From: Linderina pennispora
Taxonomy: Eukaryota; Kickxellomycota; Kickxellomycetes; Kickxellales; Kickxellaceae
Direction of reading: 5' to 3'
DNA: 64,000 bases
Assembly (NCBI RefSeq): GCF_002104995.1
Contig: NW_024468251.1
Span: 1,488,001 to 1,552,000, forward strand
Shown: positions 1 through 10,156 of the stretch, piece by piece
Layout of the letters: the number at the start of each line of letters is the position of its first letter
Numbering within the stretch: position 1 is the stretch's first letter
Translations under genes and position numbers: made by a program
The notes under the pieces: generated by a model
Databases searched by the model: none
The model's input: the letters and a program-made list of their open reading frames with translations, nothing else
What the model was told of the DNA's origin: nothing

Positions 1-1256
1 CCTCACCAAGGCCCTGGACCTGAAGGGCTACGACATCAACATTGCCCTGGCCGTCTACTACCTCGGCAGCTTCCTGTTCCAGCTGCCCTCGAAACCTGGT
101 CCTGAAGAAGGTCCGTCCGACGTACTGGCTCACCTGCATCCATGTTTGTCTGGTCAATTGTCACAGTTAGCACGGCGTTCGCAAAGAACGCCCACGCGCT
201 GGCCGCCTGCCGCTTCTGGTTCGGCGCCGTGCAGTCTGGGTATCTGACTGGGTCTCTTTACTATATCTCGTACTGGTATCCGCGCGAGCAGGTGCGTAAG
301 CGCATGGGGTTCTTTTTTGCTAGCTCCGGCATCGGCGGGATCATTATCGGGCCGCTCTGCTCGGGGCTGACGTCTATCAAATCGGAGTACCTGGCCCCTT
401 GGCAGTGCATCTTTGTCTTCGTTGGTCTGATCAGCGGCGTCTGGAGTCTGCTTGGCCCAGTGTTCCTGCAAGACTACCCGGACAAAGGCCACGTTTATCA
501 CCGAGGACGAGCGCGCGGTCATCACACGCATCATGCGGCACCAAAACACGGTTGTCAGCGACCAGCGCATCAGCATCAAGCAGATCGTCATGACGCTGAA
601 GGACTACAAGATCTGGCTCTGGACGCTGATCGACTTTTGTGCCAACGGGGCCACCCAGGTCAACGGCATGTTCGGCCCTACCATTATTGCCAGCCAGGGA
701 TACTCATCGCGCGTTGCCCAGGCGCTCTCGGCATTGACCAATTTCATGGCGTTCTCTGGTATGGCCAGTATTGCCTATGTGGCCAAGTTCACAGGCGGGT
801 CTGCCTACGCCATCATGCTGTCTAACTGTATCACCAGTCACTGGTTTCTTCCTGGCTCTGTTCTCGCCCAACGTCGTCGGCCGCATGGTCGCTCTGTTCT
901 TGTTCAGCTTCGCCTCGCCACAGCCCGCGGCACACAGTCCGGCGTGGGAAATGGCCAACCAGCAAGGTAACACCAAGCCGGCTATGGCTGCTGCGTTTAC
1001 ATCGGCTTTCGGTGGACTCGGGCCCCTGGCCACGGCTTTTGTGTACAGAGACCAGGACTCGCCGCAGTATGTGCTCGGACACACAGTATGCCTGTCTATG
1101 ACGTTCTTGTGCCTGCTGGCTGCAATTGTGCTGAGATTCGCGCTGGACCGTGAGAACAAGCTGCGCGATAAGAAGCCCATGGATATTAGCCGGCTGACTG
1201 CTGACGAGATCCAAGACCTGGCCGACCGCCACCCTGACTTTAGATACAAGCTATGA
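1..1256 (+). CDS. MFS anion:cation symporter (allantoate-permease type), 5' truncated, frame-broken
   Basis: Major facilitator transporter of the fungal Dal5/allantoate-permease (ACS) group; plasma-membrane uptake of an organic anion is inferred and the substrate is unknown. The window starts inside the first transmembrane helices. Typical features follow: an AVYYLGSFLFQLPS helix, then NLVLKKVRP, the loop RFWFGAVQSGYLTG, a central ITEDERAVI loop and FSPNVVGR in a late helix. The C-terminus ends RHPDFRYKL at 1256. The reading frame moves forward by one base four times (near 93, 140, 497 and 830) while the protein similarity continues, so no single ORF holds the gene. Either the consensus carries extra bases or this is a young pseudogene; I favour the former because other conserved genes here show the same change. 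Confidence 0.75.
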
Positions 1257-1467
1257 GCGTTTACAGCTGATAAACATACCATATGTTCTCTGTCTATGCA
1301 CGGTATATAGCTTTGGCTCTCATCATCCCAGTAGCAAGGAAGCGGTGCAACCGATAGAAAAAATTCTAAAAAAAAATACCCCTTTGAACAAGGCATACTG
1401 AAATAAAGTTTTCATTGGAAATGCAATAGCAAGCGATGGTTTAGACAGACAGAGCGGTAGGCGAATA

Positions 1468-3399
1468 TTATTGCTGGGCTACCGACCTCAGATGGGCAAC
1501 GAGCTTTTGGTGCTGCTCGGATTCCACGATCCTCTGCCGCTCTATAGATATATCGTCGGGAATGGCCTTCTTCGTGTATCTGAAGTCGATGGCCCAGCAC
1601 GTTTGGATCCGCTGGATCGACGGGCACAGTGCCAGCAAGATGACTGCAATCTTGGACCGAGCCAGCAGCACCGCGCTGTCCTCTCTGTCATGGCTGCAGT
1701 CCAAAACAGCCAAGGAGTCGGACAGCGGGTAGAAGTCAGAATAGAGCTCGTCAACAAACCCTAAATCTGCATAGACCAGGCTGAGGTGGTCCAAAATGAA
1801 CTCGCCAAAATAGTCGGAGAAGATGAATCTCGACGAATAAAAGCACTCGTATGCATCTGGTCTGAGTCCACGTTGGACAATGTCGTCCTCAATATCCGGA
1901 TGGAATGGATCGCCATATTCCATGTATTTTGGATCGCCTTCATGTCTTTGTATCCACAGCGGACGGCATTCAGCAACGCAGGAATCATGGGTCTGGTCAG
2001 TGGTGCGCAGCTCGTCGGTGATCTCGACTCCAGTTCTCAGCTGTTGAAGACGCGGTAGCACCTTGATAAGCTGGAGCGTACGCATTAACGTCAGCCTGAT
2101 AGGCGGTATATCCAACACGGTAACGTTTTGTCCAAACTCGCTGATTGCAAAGCCAGTCAAGTCAAATGGACAGTCGTTCTCCCTGGCCTTAATAACGCGC
2201 GCGTTGGCAGCAAACCGCAGCAGAGATCCTGTCAACTGTATGCGCGTCATCTCATCGTCCACTCGATCCCCTTTTCCGCTAACATATTTCAGTGCTGGAA
2301 AACGATTGGCGTTGAACACACCACACTCCTGGAGATCGGAAACAGTTCTCGGTAAAAGCGGAATGTCCAGATATTCTAGCGTCGCTTCACTGCCTCTGAA
2401 CAGGACATCGTTGCTGAACGGGTATCTTATCCTGCTCACTAGTTTTCTGAGAGACGGAAAGTACACACCGGTAGGAGAAGCAAAGGTGGGGTGTGCTTCT
2501 CTAAAGGAGCGATATACGGTGTACGACATCTCCAGAGAGTGAACGTGGGTGTAGACAACAGGCTTTCCATCTTCGGAATGAAGAAGCTGCGCAAATACCT
2601 CTGGACCCCCGCCTTGGACTGTGAGGCACTCAAGAGTAGAGGCACTGCGCCGGATAAGCTCGATTGTGTGTTGGTCAGCCTCGAGAGCGGTGGTTGATAC
2701 ATAGCGCAGGTCACGGCCATCGGTGGGAAGGGGAACCACAATAACGAACGCCGAGCACGAAAAGTCGACCAGCGTCTTGTGTTTGGTCAGACCAGTAATA
2801 AGGCTGTCTATAGCCGGAACTTCAGGGTAGTCGTTGAGTTCATCATACCCGTCAAACTTTACGAGATGATAGCTTTGCACGGAAGGAAACAGTTGGTATA
2901 TCTCGCTGCAGAACGCCTTGACATGCTCCATCTTCTTAGCCTCGCTAAGATCCACTTCCAGTTGGTCCGAGCAAAAGTAAAAGTCCAGGGAGGTGACTGA
3001 TGGCATTACCAATTTGCCTAGCAATGAGTTCTTGGCCGCACTGATCGCTGTACCATCCAGGATAGCCTCGACCTTCCAATGCAGCGACACTTTTCTGACG
3101 CGATACTGGTTACCAGTGGAAATAGCAGTCGGTAGCCCCCTAGGCAATTTGCGACTGTGGCATTCGGTTGTGTAGCATTGCGAGCAATTCGGGACCTTGC
3201 ACCACCAGGCCTCGCCATACAACTTTGACAGCGCTGCATCTCTCCAGCTGCGACATAAACTGAGGCCAGGAACCACACGCATATATGGGCCGCAGTCGCA
3301 GGCATACTCTGGAGTGAACTCGTGCGGAAAACTTCCAACTGCAAAGTCGAGGATCTGTTCGAGGACAAGTGACGGTAGCGTTTGTGCAGGTGAATACAT
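1468..3399 (-). CDS. F-box/leucine-rich-repeat-like protein
   Basis: A 643-residue open frame. Near the N-terminus, TLPSLVLEQILDFAV followed by SLCRSWRDAAL resembles an F-box helix pair (LP..V...IL then C..W...A). The rest has irregular leucine-rich segments such as VTSLDFYF, LEYLDIPLLP and VTVLDIPPIRL, as expected of an LRR solenoid. Such proteins usually pick substrates for SCF ubiquitin ligases, but no partner can be read from sequence. I chose the ATG at 3399 because it sits just before the F-box-like helix; an in-frame ATG at 3474 would add 25 residues. A gene of the same general type lies at 38341-39995, which suggests a lineage-expanded family. Confidence 0.7.
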   Translation of the reverse strand: MYSPAQTLPSLVLEQILDFAVGSFPHEFTPEYACDCGPYMRVVPGLSLCRSWRDAALSKLYGEAWWCKVPNCSQCYTTECHSRKLPRGLPTAISTGNQYRVRKVSLHWKVEAILDGTAISAAKNSLLGKLVMPSVTSLDFYFCSDQLEVDLSEAKKMEHVKAFCSEIYQLFPSVQSYHLVKFDGYDELNDYPEVPAIDSLITGLTKHKTLVDFSCSAFVIVVPLPTDGRDLRYVSTTALEADQHTIELIRRSASTLECLTVQGGGPEVFAQLLHSEDGKPVVYTHVHSLEMSYTVYRSFREAHPTFASPTGVYFPSLRKLVSRIRYPFSNDVLFRGSEATLEYLDIPLLPRTVSDLQECGVFNANRFPALKYVSGKGDRVDDEMTRIQLTGSLLRFAANARVIKARENDCPFDLTGFAISEFGQNVTVLDIPPIRLTLMRTLQLIKVLPRLQQLRTGVEITDELRTTDQTHDSCVAECRPLWIQRHEGDPKYMEYGDPFHPDIEDDIVQRGLRPDAYECFYSSRFIFSDYFGEFILDHLSLVYADLGFVDELYSDFYPLSDSLAVLDCSHDREDSAVLLARSKIAVILLALCPSIQRIQTCWAIDFRYTKKAIPDDISIERQRIVESEQHQKLVAHLRSVAQQ

Positions 3400-3643
3400 A
3401 GTTACAACAATACGAAAATTGAAGATTTGGAATGGTATAGGTGCAAACCTGGCTTGCAAATAGTGCCAAGCCACAACAGCTCTTTTAGTGGGAAAACACT
3501 CGACTGTGTAGCTATGGGTTAGCTAGTGGCTGTCACTTGGAGCATTCTCACTCTGATGAAATCCTACTGCATTGGACTTCATATGATCGAGCCCTCAACC
3601 ACGTGGACGATACATCCAATCCACTCAATAATAGTGGTAATAC

Positions 3644-3884
3644 TGTTGCGCGCCCGATGCGGCTGTCCCTGACATCGACATGTCAGCCGAATCAGGTGAC
3701 AGAAATCCAGGCGCCAACGAGAGCCCGCTACAGCCTACGATATGGAGGTAGAGTCTAGCCTCTGATAAGTTGCACAGATGGCAGTATTAAAAGCTCCCTG
3801 CGCAACTCGTCTATCCCCTTTTCTCTCTTTTCTTCAGTATTAAATATACATTTAAAACCCCCTACACAGTCGACCGACACAACA
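3644..3884 (+). mobile_element. Solo LTR, copy 1 (CpG-rich)
   Basis: A 241-bp unit beginning TGTTG and ending CAACA, a 5-bp terminal inverted repeat typical of LTR retrotransposons. It is flanked by ATAC on both sides (3640-3643 and 3885-3888), which fits a 4-5 bp target-site duplication. A clearly homologous copy lies inverted at 44003-44245. No gag or pol coding sequence adjoins it, so it is probably a solo LTR left by recombination. It holds about 14 CpG dinucleotides, unlike the second copy. Confidence 0.75.
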
Positions 3885-4808
3885 ATACAACAAAATACCT
3901 GGTAAATATTATGCTAGCTGTAACTGCATAGCCTTGCATCCCAAACAATTGCCTATACAAATGCATGGAATGGGGAGTACGTAGAGCCTAGGTATAAATG
4001 TGACCAAGCGACACTGTACCAAATAATTTATTCGCCTGTCTCCTTTGCACATAGTGTGCACAATACAACAAATCTACAACTTTCATCAACAAGCATTTTG
4101 CTATGCAGCCATCAGCCACTGCCTGTGAAATGGTAAAGTTATATTGATATTGTCAGGAACTACAAGCTGGGAATGAAATGACGCCTCACGTCAAGGTGTC
4201 TCACAGATGCACTTGTTTTTTGCAAGTTCATAAAATAAACATAGATAATGGTCAGTATAATAACGAACACCTTGAGGTGGAGAATCAGCTTTAGGAACAT
4301 GGATGTATGCCAACAGCCCTTATGACTCACGAATCCCCATCTTATAGATATCGCCACAACATTCAGTCCTATATTTTCAACGACATTCATTGCTATGTGG
4401 GCAATTATCTGCATATAAAACCATATGTAATGGAATACAACATATGGATAGCGGTAGACGGTATATGCGGCTAGGGGATGTAGTGTAATTAGAAAGGCGT
4501 TAGCAGCAATGTTAATTGGGTATATCGTTTGGAGCATTTCCAACTACTTGCACACCGGCTTGGTCTACTTTGTGGTTGTTTGATCATGCTATGCTCAAAT
4601 AGGGGCGTACCGGAGCCGATTGTGCTTGTGCTAGCAGTGCAGGTGATACATATCAGTGAGATTGTTCAGCAAGTATGACCTATGCCACTTTTGAATAATC
4701 TGAGATAAGCTCTAGAAGATAGCGATATAAATGAGAGATACCAAGTGCATTCTTGTTGCACAACGTATATACTTTTATGTCTCTTTTGACAAGTACTCCA
4801 TATTTCTA
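3885..4808. other. AT-rich intergenic region with a doubtful ORF
   Basis: No supported gene. A 127-codon minus-strand ORF (4160-4543) is hydrophobic and rich in Ile, Tyr and His, but it lies in AT-rich DNA and has no recognisable motif, so I treat it as probably spurious. A TATA box for the next gene is at 4726-4732. Confidence 0.5.
4726..4732 (+). promoter_or_regulatory. TATA box of small zinc-finger gene
   Basis: TATAAAT lies 77 bp upstream of the ATG at 4809. It overlaps an earlier in-frame ATG (4731), which would therefore be outside the transcript; this decides the start at 4809. Confidence 0.5.
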
Positions 4809-4949
4809 ATGGCAATACCTAATAGCACCGAGCGCATGTTCTTCGCCAACAGTTATTCAGTCTGGTACTGCAAAAAGTGCGGTGCGCAGTATAGACTCAA
4901 GCAAGACTGTCTCGACCACATTGCTCAGTGTAATGCAGGGAAACGATAG
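4809..4949 (+). CDS. Tiny single C2H2/C2HC zinc-finger protein
   Basis: A 46-residue protein with one zinc-finger motif, CKKCGAQYRLKQDCLDHIAQC, that is Cys-x2-Cys-x12-His-x3-Cys. Little else is present beyond a short N-terminal tail, and there is no signal peptide. It is the first of three similar small genes on the same strand (4809, 5504, 6238), each placing a finger of the same spacing about 15-20 residues from the start. DNA, RNA or protein binding cannot be told apart from sequence. The TATA box 77 bp upstream supports expression. A single finger this small may act as a dimer or as a protein-binding module. Confidence 0.5.
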   Translation: MAIPNSTERMFFANSYSVWYCKKCGAQYRLKQDCLDHIAQCNAGKR

Positions 4950-5503
4950 ACTACCACAGGCTTGCTCCAGCCAATACATATATGTAACCATCATCATGAA
5001 GAAGATATGTTAGACGGTAGCATAGCTCGATAGCTATCTCCTACAACCTTGAACCTAATGCATTGAGTGTAATGAGCATAGTGGTTTACAAACAGGTGCA
5101 GGTCGCTATGATCAACTATATTTAGAGGCTGCGGAGTCAATGGGATTGGCCAAGGTACCTGTCGCTGTCAATTCTGCAAGTGAGCTGTAGGATAGTCCAA
5201 ACCACTATGTGCAACTCAACCCAACAGGCTTTTGCTTGTTCGGGAATGGCGCCATGATATCAAATTGTCCAACCAAATTCATGAAGGTGATTCATATCAG
5301 AATTGGGCAGTGCGAAGGGACAGTATACTGGCCCGACAGAAAGTTTGGGTGTTAATGGCCAAAGACCTCACCATCAATCGACTCCAGAAAGGTCAACCAC
5401 CAACTATAGTTAGCAGTATAAGAGATACAAACACAGCATATTTGCTTAGCAAGTCCATTTGTCTTTTCATTTATCATTTTGCCAGCGTGTCAGCTCATTC
5501 CAT
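4950..5503. other. Intergenic; promoter of next zinc-finger gene
   Basis: No gene is supported. A TATA-like element, TATAAGAG, at 5417-5424 lies about 80 bp upstream of the ATG at 5504, the same spacing as in the preceding small gene. Confidence 0.5.
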
Positions 5504-5665
5504 ATGACAGAACAACAGAAAGTAGCACTTCTTCCAGTTGATCAAGGGAGGTATTTGTGCTTTGTCTGCACCCATGTATTGAGTGGCACAGCCTCGTATC
5601 AAAAGCATATGCAAGGAGCGCACCAAGACGTCAAATTGCTCAATAAAGGGAATATCCCCCTCTAG
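5504..5665 (+). CDS. Tiny single C2H2 zinc-finger protein
   Basis: A 53-residue protein with one canonical C2H2 finger, Cys-x2-Cys-x12-His-x4-His (CFVC at residues 19-22, then two histidines about 13 and 18 residues later). The CFVC core is shared with the gene at 6238 and the finger spacing with both neighbours, suggesting local duplication and divergence. The longer in-frame reading upstream uses no ATG within a plausible transcript, so the ATG at 5504 is preferred; it lies about 80 bp after a TATA-like element. Function is unknown. Confidence 0.55.
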   Translation: MTEQQKVALLPVDQGRYLCFVCTHVLSGTASYQKHMQGAHQDVKLLNKGNIPL

Positions 5666-6237
5666 ACAAATTAAAGTGCTTTGTTATGAAGGTCATCGCA
5701 TCATATATCCAAACCAATCCCACATCCAGCTGATCATAGCGGATGCTATGGCTCGGTTTTAAAAACGACCGCTGCTACTTGTGCTTGAAATCTAAATTAT
5801 TCCCCTTTCTTTTTCTATCATGGTTCATGTCTGTCATTAAGGGCATTGCCCTTATTTCCAAAAGTATGAATATCTACTATTCTCTACAACCTTTCAAAGA
5901 AAAACAGGCATCTTTTCATTTGAGCACTGTTCTCCATGGTTTCCCTATCAAAAGGTGGTTTTGAGCTCCAACTCGATATATGGAGCCCCTGCTGCAATTA
6001 TTTTATGGTCAATAAACTCGGCTGACTTGTCTTATTCTTACCGCTCTGCTCGCTGAAAAGAATAGCATGTTCACCAATACCCTTGTAGGATGGAAAGGCA
6101 TCTGACATATCGACTTGCTCATTGGAAAGTCAAGAGTTAAAGGGCTGGGCAAGAATGAGTGTAAGGAAAAGCTAGGTTTTACTTTGTTTTCCGTCGTTGT
6201 CCTCCTCATTGATTTTCTTCCAAAGGCACTTTAATTT
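5666..6237. other. Intergenic, AT-rich
   Basis: No gene, RNA or convincing promoter element seen. Short ORFs on both strands lack motifs and look random. Confidence 0.5.
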
Positions 6238-6450
6238 ATGACTAACCTACAGGCGGCGGGGCTACACCCGATCCAAATAGAACCCTATGAATGCTTTGTC
6301 TGCTCTGCAAAATTCGACAGTGCGGTTGAGCAGAACCAGCACATATTCGAGCCGCATCCGCATGTTGAAAGGTTAGAAGTAATAGAATTTACGTCGCAAA
6401 GCGACAGGCAGGCAGTACTAGATGGGTTCAATCAGTTCTACAGTAGTTGA
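6238..6450 (+). CDS. Small single C2H2 zinc-finger protein
   Basis: A 70-residue protein with one finger, CFVCSAKFDSAVEQNQH followed by a second His after four residues (Cys-x2-Cys-x12-His-x4-His), at about residues 19-40. It begins CFVC like the finger in the gene at 5504. An acidic tail of about 30 residues follows. It is the third of the tandem set and the longest. No TATA box is evident at the usual distance. Role unknown. Confidence 0.55.
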   Translation: MTNLQAAGLHPIQIEPYECFVCSAKFDSAVEQNQHIFEPHPHVERLEVIEFTSQSDRQAVLDGFNQFYSS

Positions 6451-6628
6451 GTTCATGCGAAGAGCTGCTGTGCATGACAATATCAAATGCCAATAGTTGG
6501 ATTAAAGCTAGTCACATGTGAATCACCATAATTTACCATTCTTGTGGCATGCCCCTTTTACCTTAAATACAGAATACTTCACATATACCCTAGAGTATAT
6601 ACATTTTTTGCGTTACATATTTTCAAAC

Positions 6629-8056
6629 ATGGGAGACGATTCGCCATCCCACCGATCATCAAAGTCTGACCGTCACAGATACCGCGACAGGAGCAGGGAC
6701 AAATATAAAGATAGGAGCAGTGACCGTCACCGTCACCGAAGAAGCTCGCGGTCTCGCTCACCTTCCTCTAAGCACCACCGCTCCCACCGTGAAAGTAAAC
6801 ACAGAAGCAAGACTCCAAAGGCATCCACCGATCTGAACAAACTGCACGCCAGAATCATGAAAGCCAAGCTTCGTAAATCTGCTGACCTGCCCGAACTCGA
6901 ACGCCAGCTCGCCGAGGCTCTAGCAGGCGAGACAGAGTCCAGTGCCGGTTGCAGCACAGAAAAGGATAATGTTGTGGTGCTGCCGCGCACAGATAGCAGC
7001 GGTCGGCTACTGAATCTAGCTGCTGATACGGGATCGGAGGACTCCATGTCGATCAGGCAGATGGCGCGTGCCGAACGCGAAAACGACGACGACCCTGCGG
7101 ACAGGTTACTGGCGAAACAAATCGTGGGCGACAGTGGGTTCTCAAACGACCTCGAGTATATGGACGAAAACATTGAAAAATTCACTAAGCAGGCCAAGGG
7201 AAAGTCTGCAGAGCAGAAGCGCCAAGCGGCTATCCACGACTACAACCTCATGGAGGCAGCGATCAATGCTTGCGAACTGTGCTTCAAGCAGTCGTCGCAG
7301 TCTGATGGCTCGACACTACTGACACCGCCGCAGTTCCCAATAATAGCGCTGGGTACGCGCGTGTACCTGGCGCTGCCAAACCGCGAGCCGATGAATGATG
7401 GGCATTGCGTTATTGCGCCGATCGAGCACAGCTCTGGCAGCTCGTTAAAGTTGGACGACGATACGTGGGACGAGATTGGCAATTTTATGAAGTGCCTGAT
7501 GCGCATGTTCATGGAGAGGCGTATGGGCGTGGTGTTCCTGGAAACTGTCATGTCGACCACTAAGTCAACGCACTGCGTTATCGAGTGCGTGCCAATTCCG
7601 TTCAAGCACATGGACGATGTGCATGTTGTATTCCAGCAGGGCATTCTTGGGATCAGCGACGAGTGGAGCCAGCATAGGAAGGTCATCGATACGTCGCTGA
7701 AGGCACAGGCCGTGCGACCGGAGAACGACAATGTGACGGATCAGGACCAGAACCACGAAGCAGCCAGGGCTGCAATCAGGAGGGGCGGGTTCCGCAACAC
7801 GATGACAGCAAAGATGCCGTACTTCCATGTGTGGTTCGACCCGAAAGGTGGGCTGGGCCATGTAATTGAGAGCCCAGAGACATTCCCGCCGTGGTTTGGC
7901 CGCGAGGTGGTTGCAGGGATATTGGACCTCCCGCCGAGCGTGTACCGCAAGCCACGTCGGCTCAGAGAATCGCGCGACCAGCGGCTCCAGCGCGCCGACG
8001 AGTGGAAGAAGCAGTTTGGGTGGGACAAGTACGACTGGACAAAGATGCTGGAATAG
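6629..8056 (+). CDS. CWF19L2: CWF19-like (CWF19L2) spliceosome-associated protein
   Basis: Nuclear protein expected to join late spliceosomes and intron-lariat turnover. The 475-residue product starts with an Arg/Ser/His-rich stretch (about residues 10-65), followed by a helical linker. The C-terminal half carries the two CwfJ domains. The first includes CELCFKQ, then GTRVYLALPNREP and DGHCVIAPIEHSS, the HIT-like part. The second includes YFHVWFDPKGGLGHVIE and FPPWFGREVVAGIL near the end. The ATG at 6629 gives the natural RS-rich start; upstream codons in the same frame are AT-rich and look non-coding. One uninterrupted frame, no intron seen. It is shorter than animal CWF19L2, mainly in the N-terminal region. 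Confidence 0.85.
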   Translation: MGDDSPSHRSSKSDRHRYRDRSRDKYKDRSSDRHRHRRSSRSRSPSSKHHRSHRESKHRSKTPKASTDLNKLHARIMKAKLRKSADLPELERQLAEALAGETESSAGCSTEKDNVVVLPRTDSSGRLLNLAADTGSEDSMSIRQMARAERENDDDPADRLLAKQIVGDSGFSNDLEYMDENIEKFTKQAKGKSAEQKRQAAIHDYNLMEAAINACELCFKQSSQSDGSTLLTPPQFPIIALGTRVYLALPNREPMNDGHCVIAPIEHSSGSSLKLDDDTWDEIGNFMKCLMRMFMERRMGVVFLETVMSTTKSTHCVIECVPIPFKHMDDVHVVFQQGILGISDEWSQHRKVIDTSLKAQAVRPENDNVTDQDQNHEAARAAIRRGGFRNTMTAKMPYFHVWFDPKGGLGHVIESPETFPPWFGREVVAGILDLPPSVYRKPRRLRESRDQRLQRADEWKKQFGWDKYDWTKMLE

Positions 8057-8085
8057 TGTTGAACCGAGTTTATTTAAAATGCAAT

Positions 8086-9987
8086 CTATTTGTCTAATTC
8101 CGGTGCTGGTACCGGTACCGACAGATGCTCAGCAATGGCCTTCAGAAGCATCTGGTTGCCGCCAACGGCACTGCGCAGCGCCTGCAGCTCGGCATTGAGT
8201 GCGTCCCACTCTGCCCTGGACACAGTTACGGTATCTGAGTCTTCCAGCATCGATCGCCGCTTGCCACCGCGCACCACCTGCTTGCCCTTGACACTTTTGA
8301 ATCTACGCATCGACGATGTGTCATCTCTATACCTGGCAAACGTGGCTACATTGCCTTGCATGTCTTCTTCGTCGTCTTCGCCAGCCCCATAGATAGTGTC
8401 GACCTGTGTGTAGCCATCGGCCCGCTCTTCCGGCAGCTGCGTAGGGGTTGCAGCAAACTCCTGCATCTCAAAGCTGTCTTTACGGGCAAGTTCGGCGATC
8501 GGATCGGCGCGTACAGTGTAGTCATCGGCATCCTTTTGCAGGCGATTGGTGCCAGTTGGAACGTTCGTATACCCGCCTGGCCGCTCGACATGGGCAATCG
8601 ACGTATTATGCGACCCGCCAGAGCCAAATGACGACACGCTCCCGTCACGACGCCCTCTGTGCCGGATCCGCCGAGACCGCCTACTCGCACGTCCCGAGCC
8701 TTGGCTGCTGACGTGATCCTCGATCAGTGTGTCACCGATCCGCTGCACACGCACATTGGGCGGCTGCACACGGTACTTGCGCGCAGCCTCCCACACCTGC
8801 GTGAAATTACGGCCGACGATGATGGACGGTAGTGCGATTAGCAGGATGCCCGCAATCATCATTGGGAACGATATCAGCTTGCCAACGAACGTTGTCGGCA
8901 CCATATCGCCAAAGCCTGTGGTAGTCAGTGTTACGATCGAGTAATAGGCTGCGGCTGGAATCGACGAGAACGTGCTATACTCGCCATTCGCAGTCAAGAA
9001 CGCCTGACGCTCCTCATCCCATGTGCCGCGCTCCGCAAAGTACATCAGCGTCGAGAACAGGGTGACAGTGAGAGCGACAAAGAGCAGGAACGCCAAGAGA
9101 GCGTCTGAGCTGCGTTTGACCGCGACAATCATGACCTCAATTGACAGCTGCAGCAGCGACGAGTATTTGAAGGCACTGAACACGCGCAACAGGCGGAAAA
9201 TTCGGAGGATCGTGAACCGGAATTCGTAGGATGTATCGCGGTGCAGAATCAGCTCGACATAGTACGGGAAAATAGCCAGCGCGTCGATAATAGTGATGGC
9301 CGACTTTCCGTAGTTCCACGCCTGTTGCCAGGTATCGGTGTGGCCCAGGAATCGCAGAATAAACTCGAGCGTAAAGACTGCCACGATGCCGGTTTCGAAG
9401 CCAAACCACATTTGCGAGTTGCCCTTGCGCAGCGAGGGAATCGTCTCAATCGTCGTCAGCACCGCGCTCAGGATAATCATAAACGTCACAAACACATTGA
9501 TCACAAATGCCGACGGGCTCGACGACGGATCCTCGAACAAGAGGAACAGCTCGCGCTTCCATGCTGACCGGATCTGCTGCGCTTCCTGGTCGCGCTGCAC
9601 CTCGACGTTTTCCATTAGCTCCACCTGGTTCCGCACATAGTCAATCTGGTCCCGGTACCACTGCTCGTCGTCCTCCGCTGGCGGGGTCATGGTTTTGACA
9701 CCAGCCTCAGCAGCTGCCAGAACTGCAGGGTCGCTGCCAGATACCCGCCGAGTGTCGTGCAGACCCACAGATGGGACTACGTCGATCGAGGACTCTGCTG
9801 GCAGAGGAAACCGCGGCACATTCAGTGGGCTGTCTGCCGACGGATTGTGCAGATGGGCAGTCCTGGGCGTGAATTTGTTCGCCGACAGCCGGTTGCCCGA
9901 GTCCGATATGTCGACATTGATTGTCTCGCTGTCTTTAGAGGTCTGTCGCGTCGGAATTGCTCCTGGACGCCGGGGACTATCAGACAT
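8086..9987 (-). CDS. Voltage-gated potassium channel, six-transmembrane
   Basis: A 633-residue Kv-type channel subunit, probably a tetramer in the plasma membrane or an organelle membrane. After an N-terminal cytosolic region of about 160 residues come S1 (FVINVFVTFMIILSAV), S2, S3 with IIDALAIFPYY, an S4 sensor with regularly spaced arginines (RFTILRIFRLLRVFSAF), and S5. The pore loop has the selectivity filter TLTTTGFGD, in which Thr-Phe replaces the usual Val-Tyr of TVGYGD; TTGFGD-type filters occur in other K+ channels. S6 follows (LLIALPSIIVGRNF). The long cytosolic tail is Arg/Ser-rich, then acidic, and ends in a predicted coiled coil that could drive assembly. Single exon. The gene ends about 30 bp from the convergent CWF19 gene. 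Confidence 0.88.
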   Translation of the reverse strand: MSDSPRRPGAIPTRQTSKDSETINVDISDSGNRLSANKFTPRTAHLHNPSADSPLNVPRFPLPAESSIDVVPSVGLHDTRRVSGSDPAVLAAAEAGVKTMTPPAEDDEQWYRDQIDYVRNQVELMENVEVQRDQEAQQIRSAWKRELFLLFEDPSSSPSAFVINVFVTFMIILSAVLTTIETIPSLRKGNSQMWFGFETGIVAVFTLEFILRFLGHTDTWQQAWNYGKSAITIIDALAIFPYYVELILHRDTSYEFRFTILRIFRLLRVFSAFKYSSLLQLSIEVMIVAVKRSSDALLAFLLFVALTVTLFSTLMYFAERGTWDEERQAFLTANGEYSTFSSIPAAAYYSIVTLTTTGFGDMVPTTFVGKLISFPMMIAGILLIALPSIIVGRNFTQVWEAARKYRVQPPNVRVQRIGDTLIEDHVSSQGSGRASRRSRRIRHRGRRDGSVSSFGSGGSHNTSIAHVERPGGYTNVPTGTNRLQKDADDYTVRADPIAELARKDSFEMQEFAATPTQLPEERADGYTQVDTIYGAGEDDEEDMQGNVATFARYRDDTSSMRRFKSVKGKQVVRGGKRRSMLEDSDTVTVSRAEWDALNAELQALRSAVGGNQMLLKAIAEHLSVPVPAPELDK

Positions 9988-10156
9988 TTATATGGTAATG
10001 ACAAGAAAGGTGAAGTGAGCAGAGAAGAGAAGGCGGATAGAGTCTGGGGTGCTGTGTCATCGGGTCAGAGAGGCTCGGAAAACAGCGTGAGGTTGCTATT
10101 TTTCGCACTCCGAGGCGGTGCTATTTTTTTTTTTTGGCCAAACAAGGCGCTTTCAG

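Noticed and set aside
4160-4543. 127-codon hydrophobic minus-strand ORF
   Set aside because: AT-rich local composition makes such ORFs likely by chance; no motif, no promoter sign, and no conserved-looking start.
8090-9700. Several plus-strand ORFs across the K+ channel
   Set aside because: They are antisense shadows of a 633-codon channel gene with clear S1-S6 and filter motifs.
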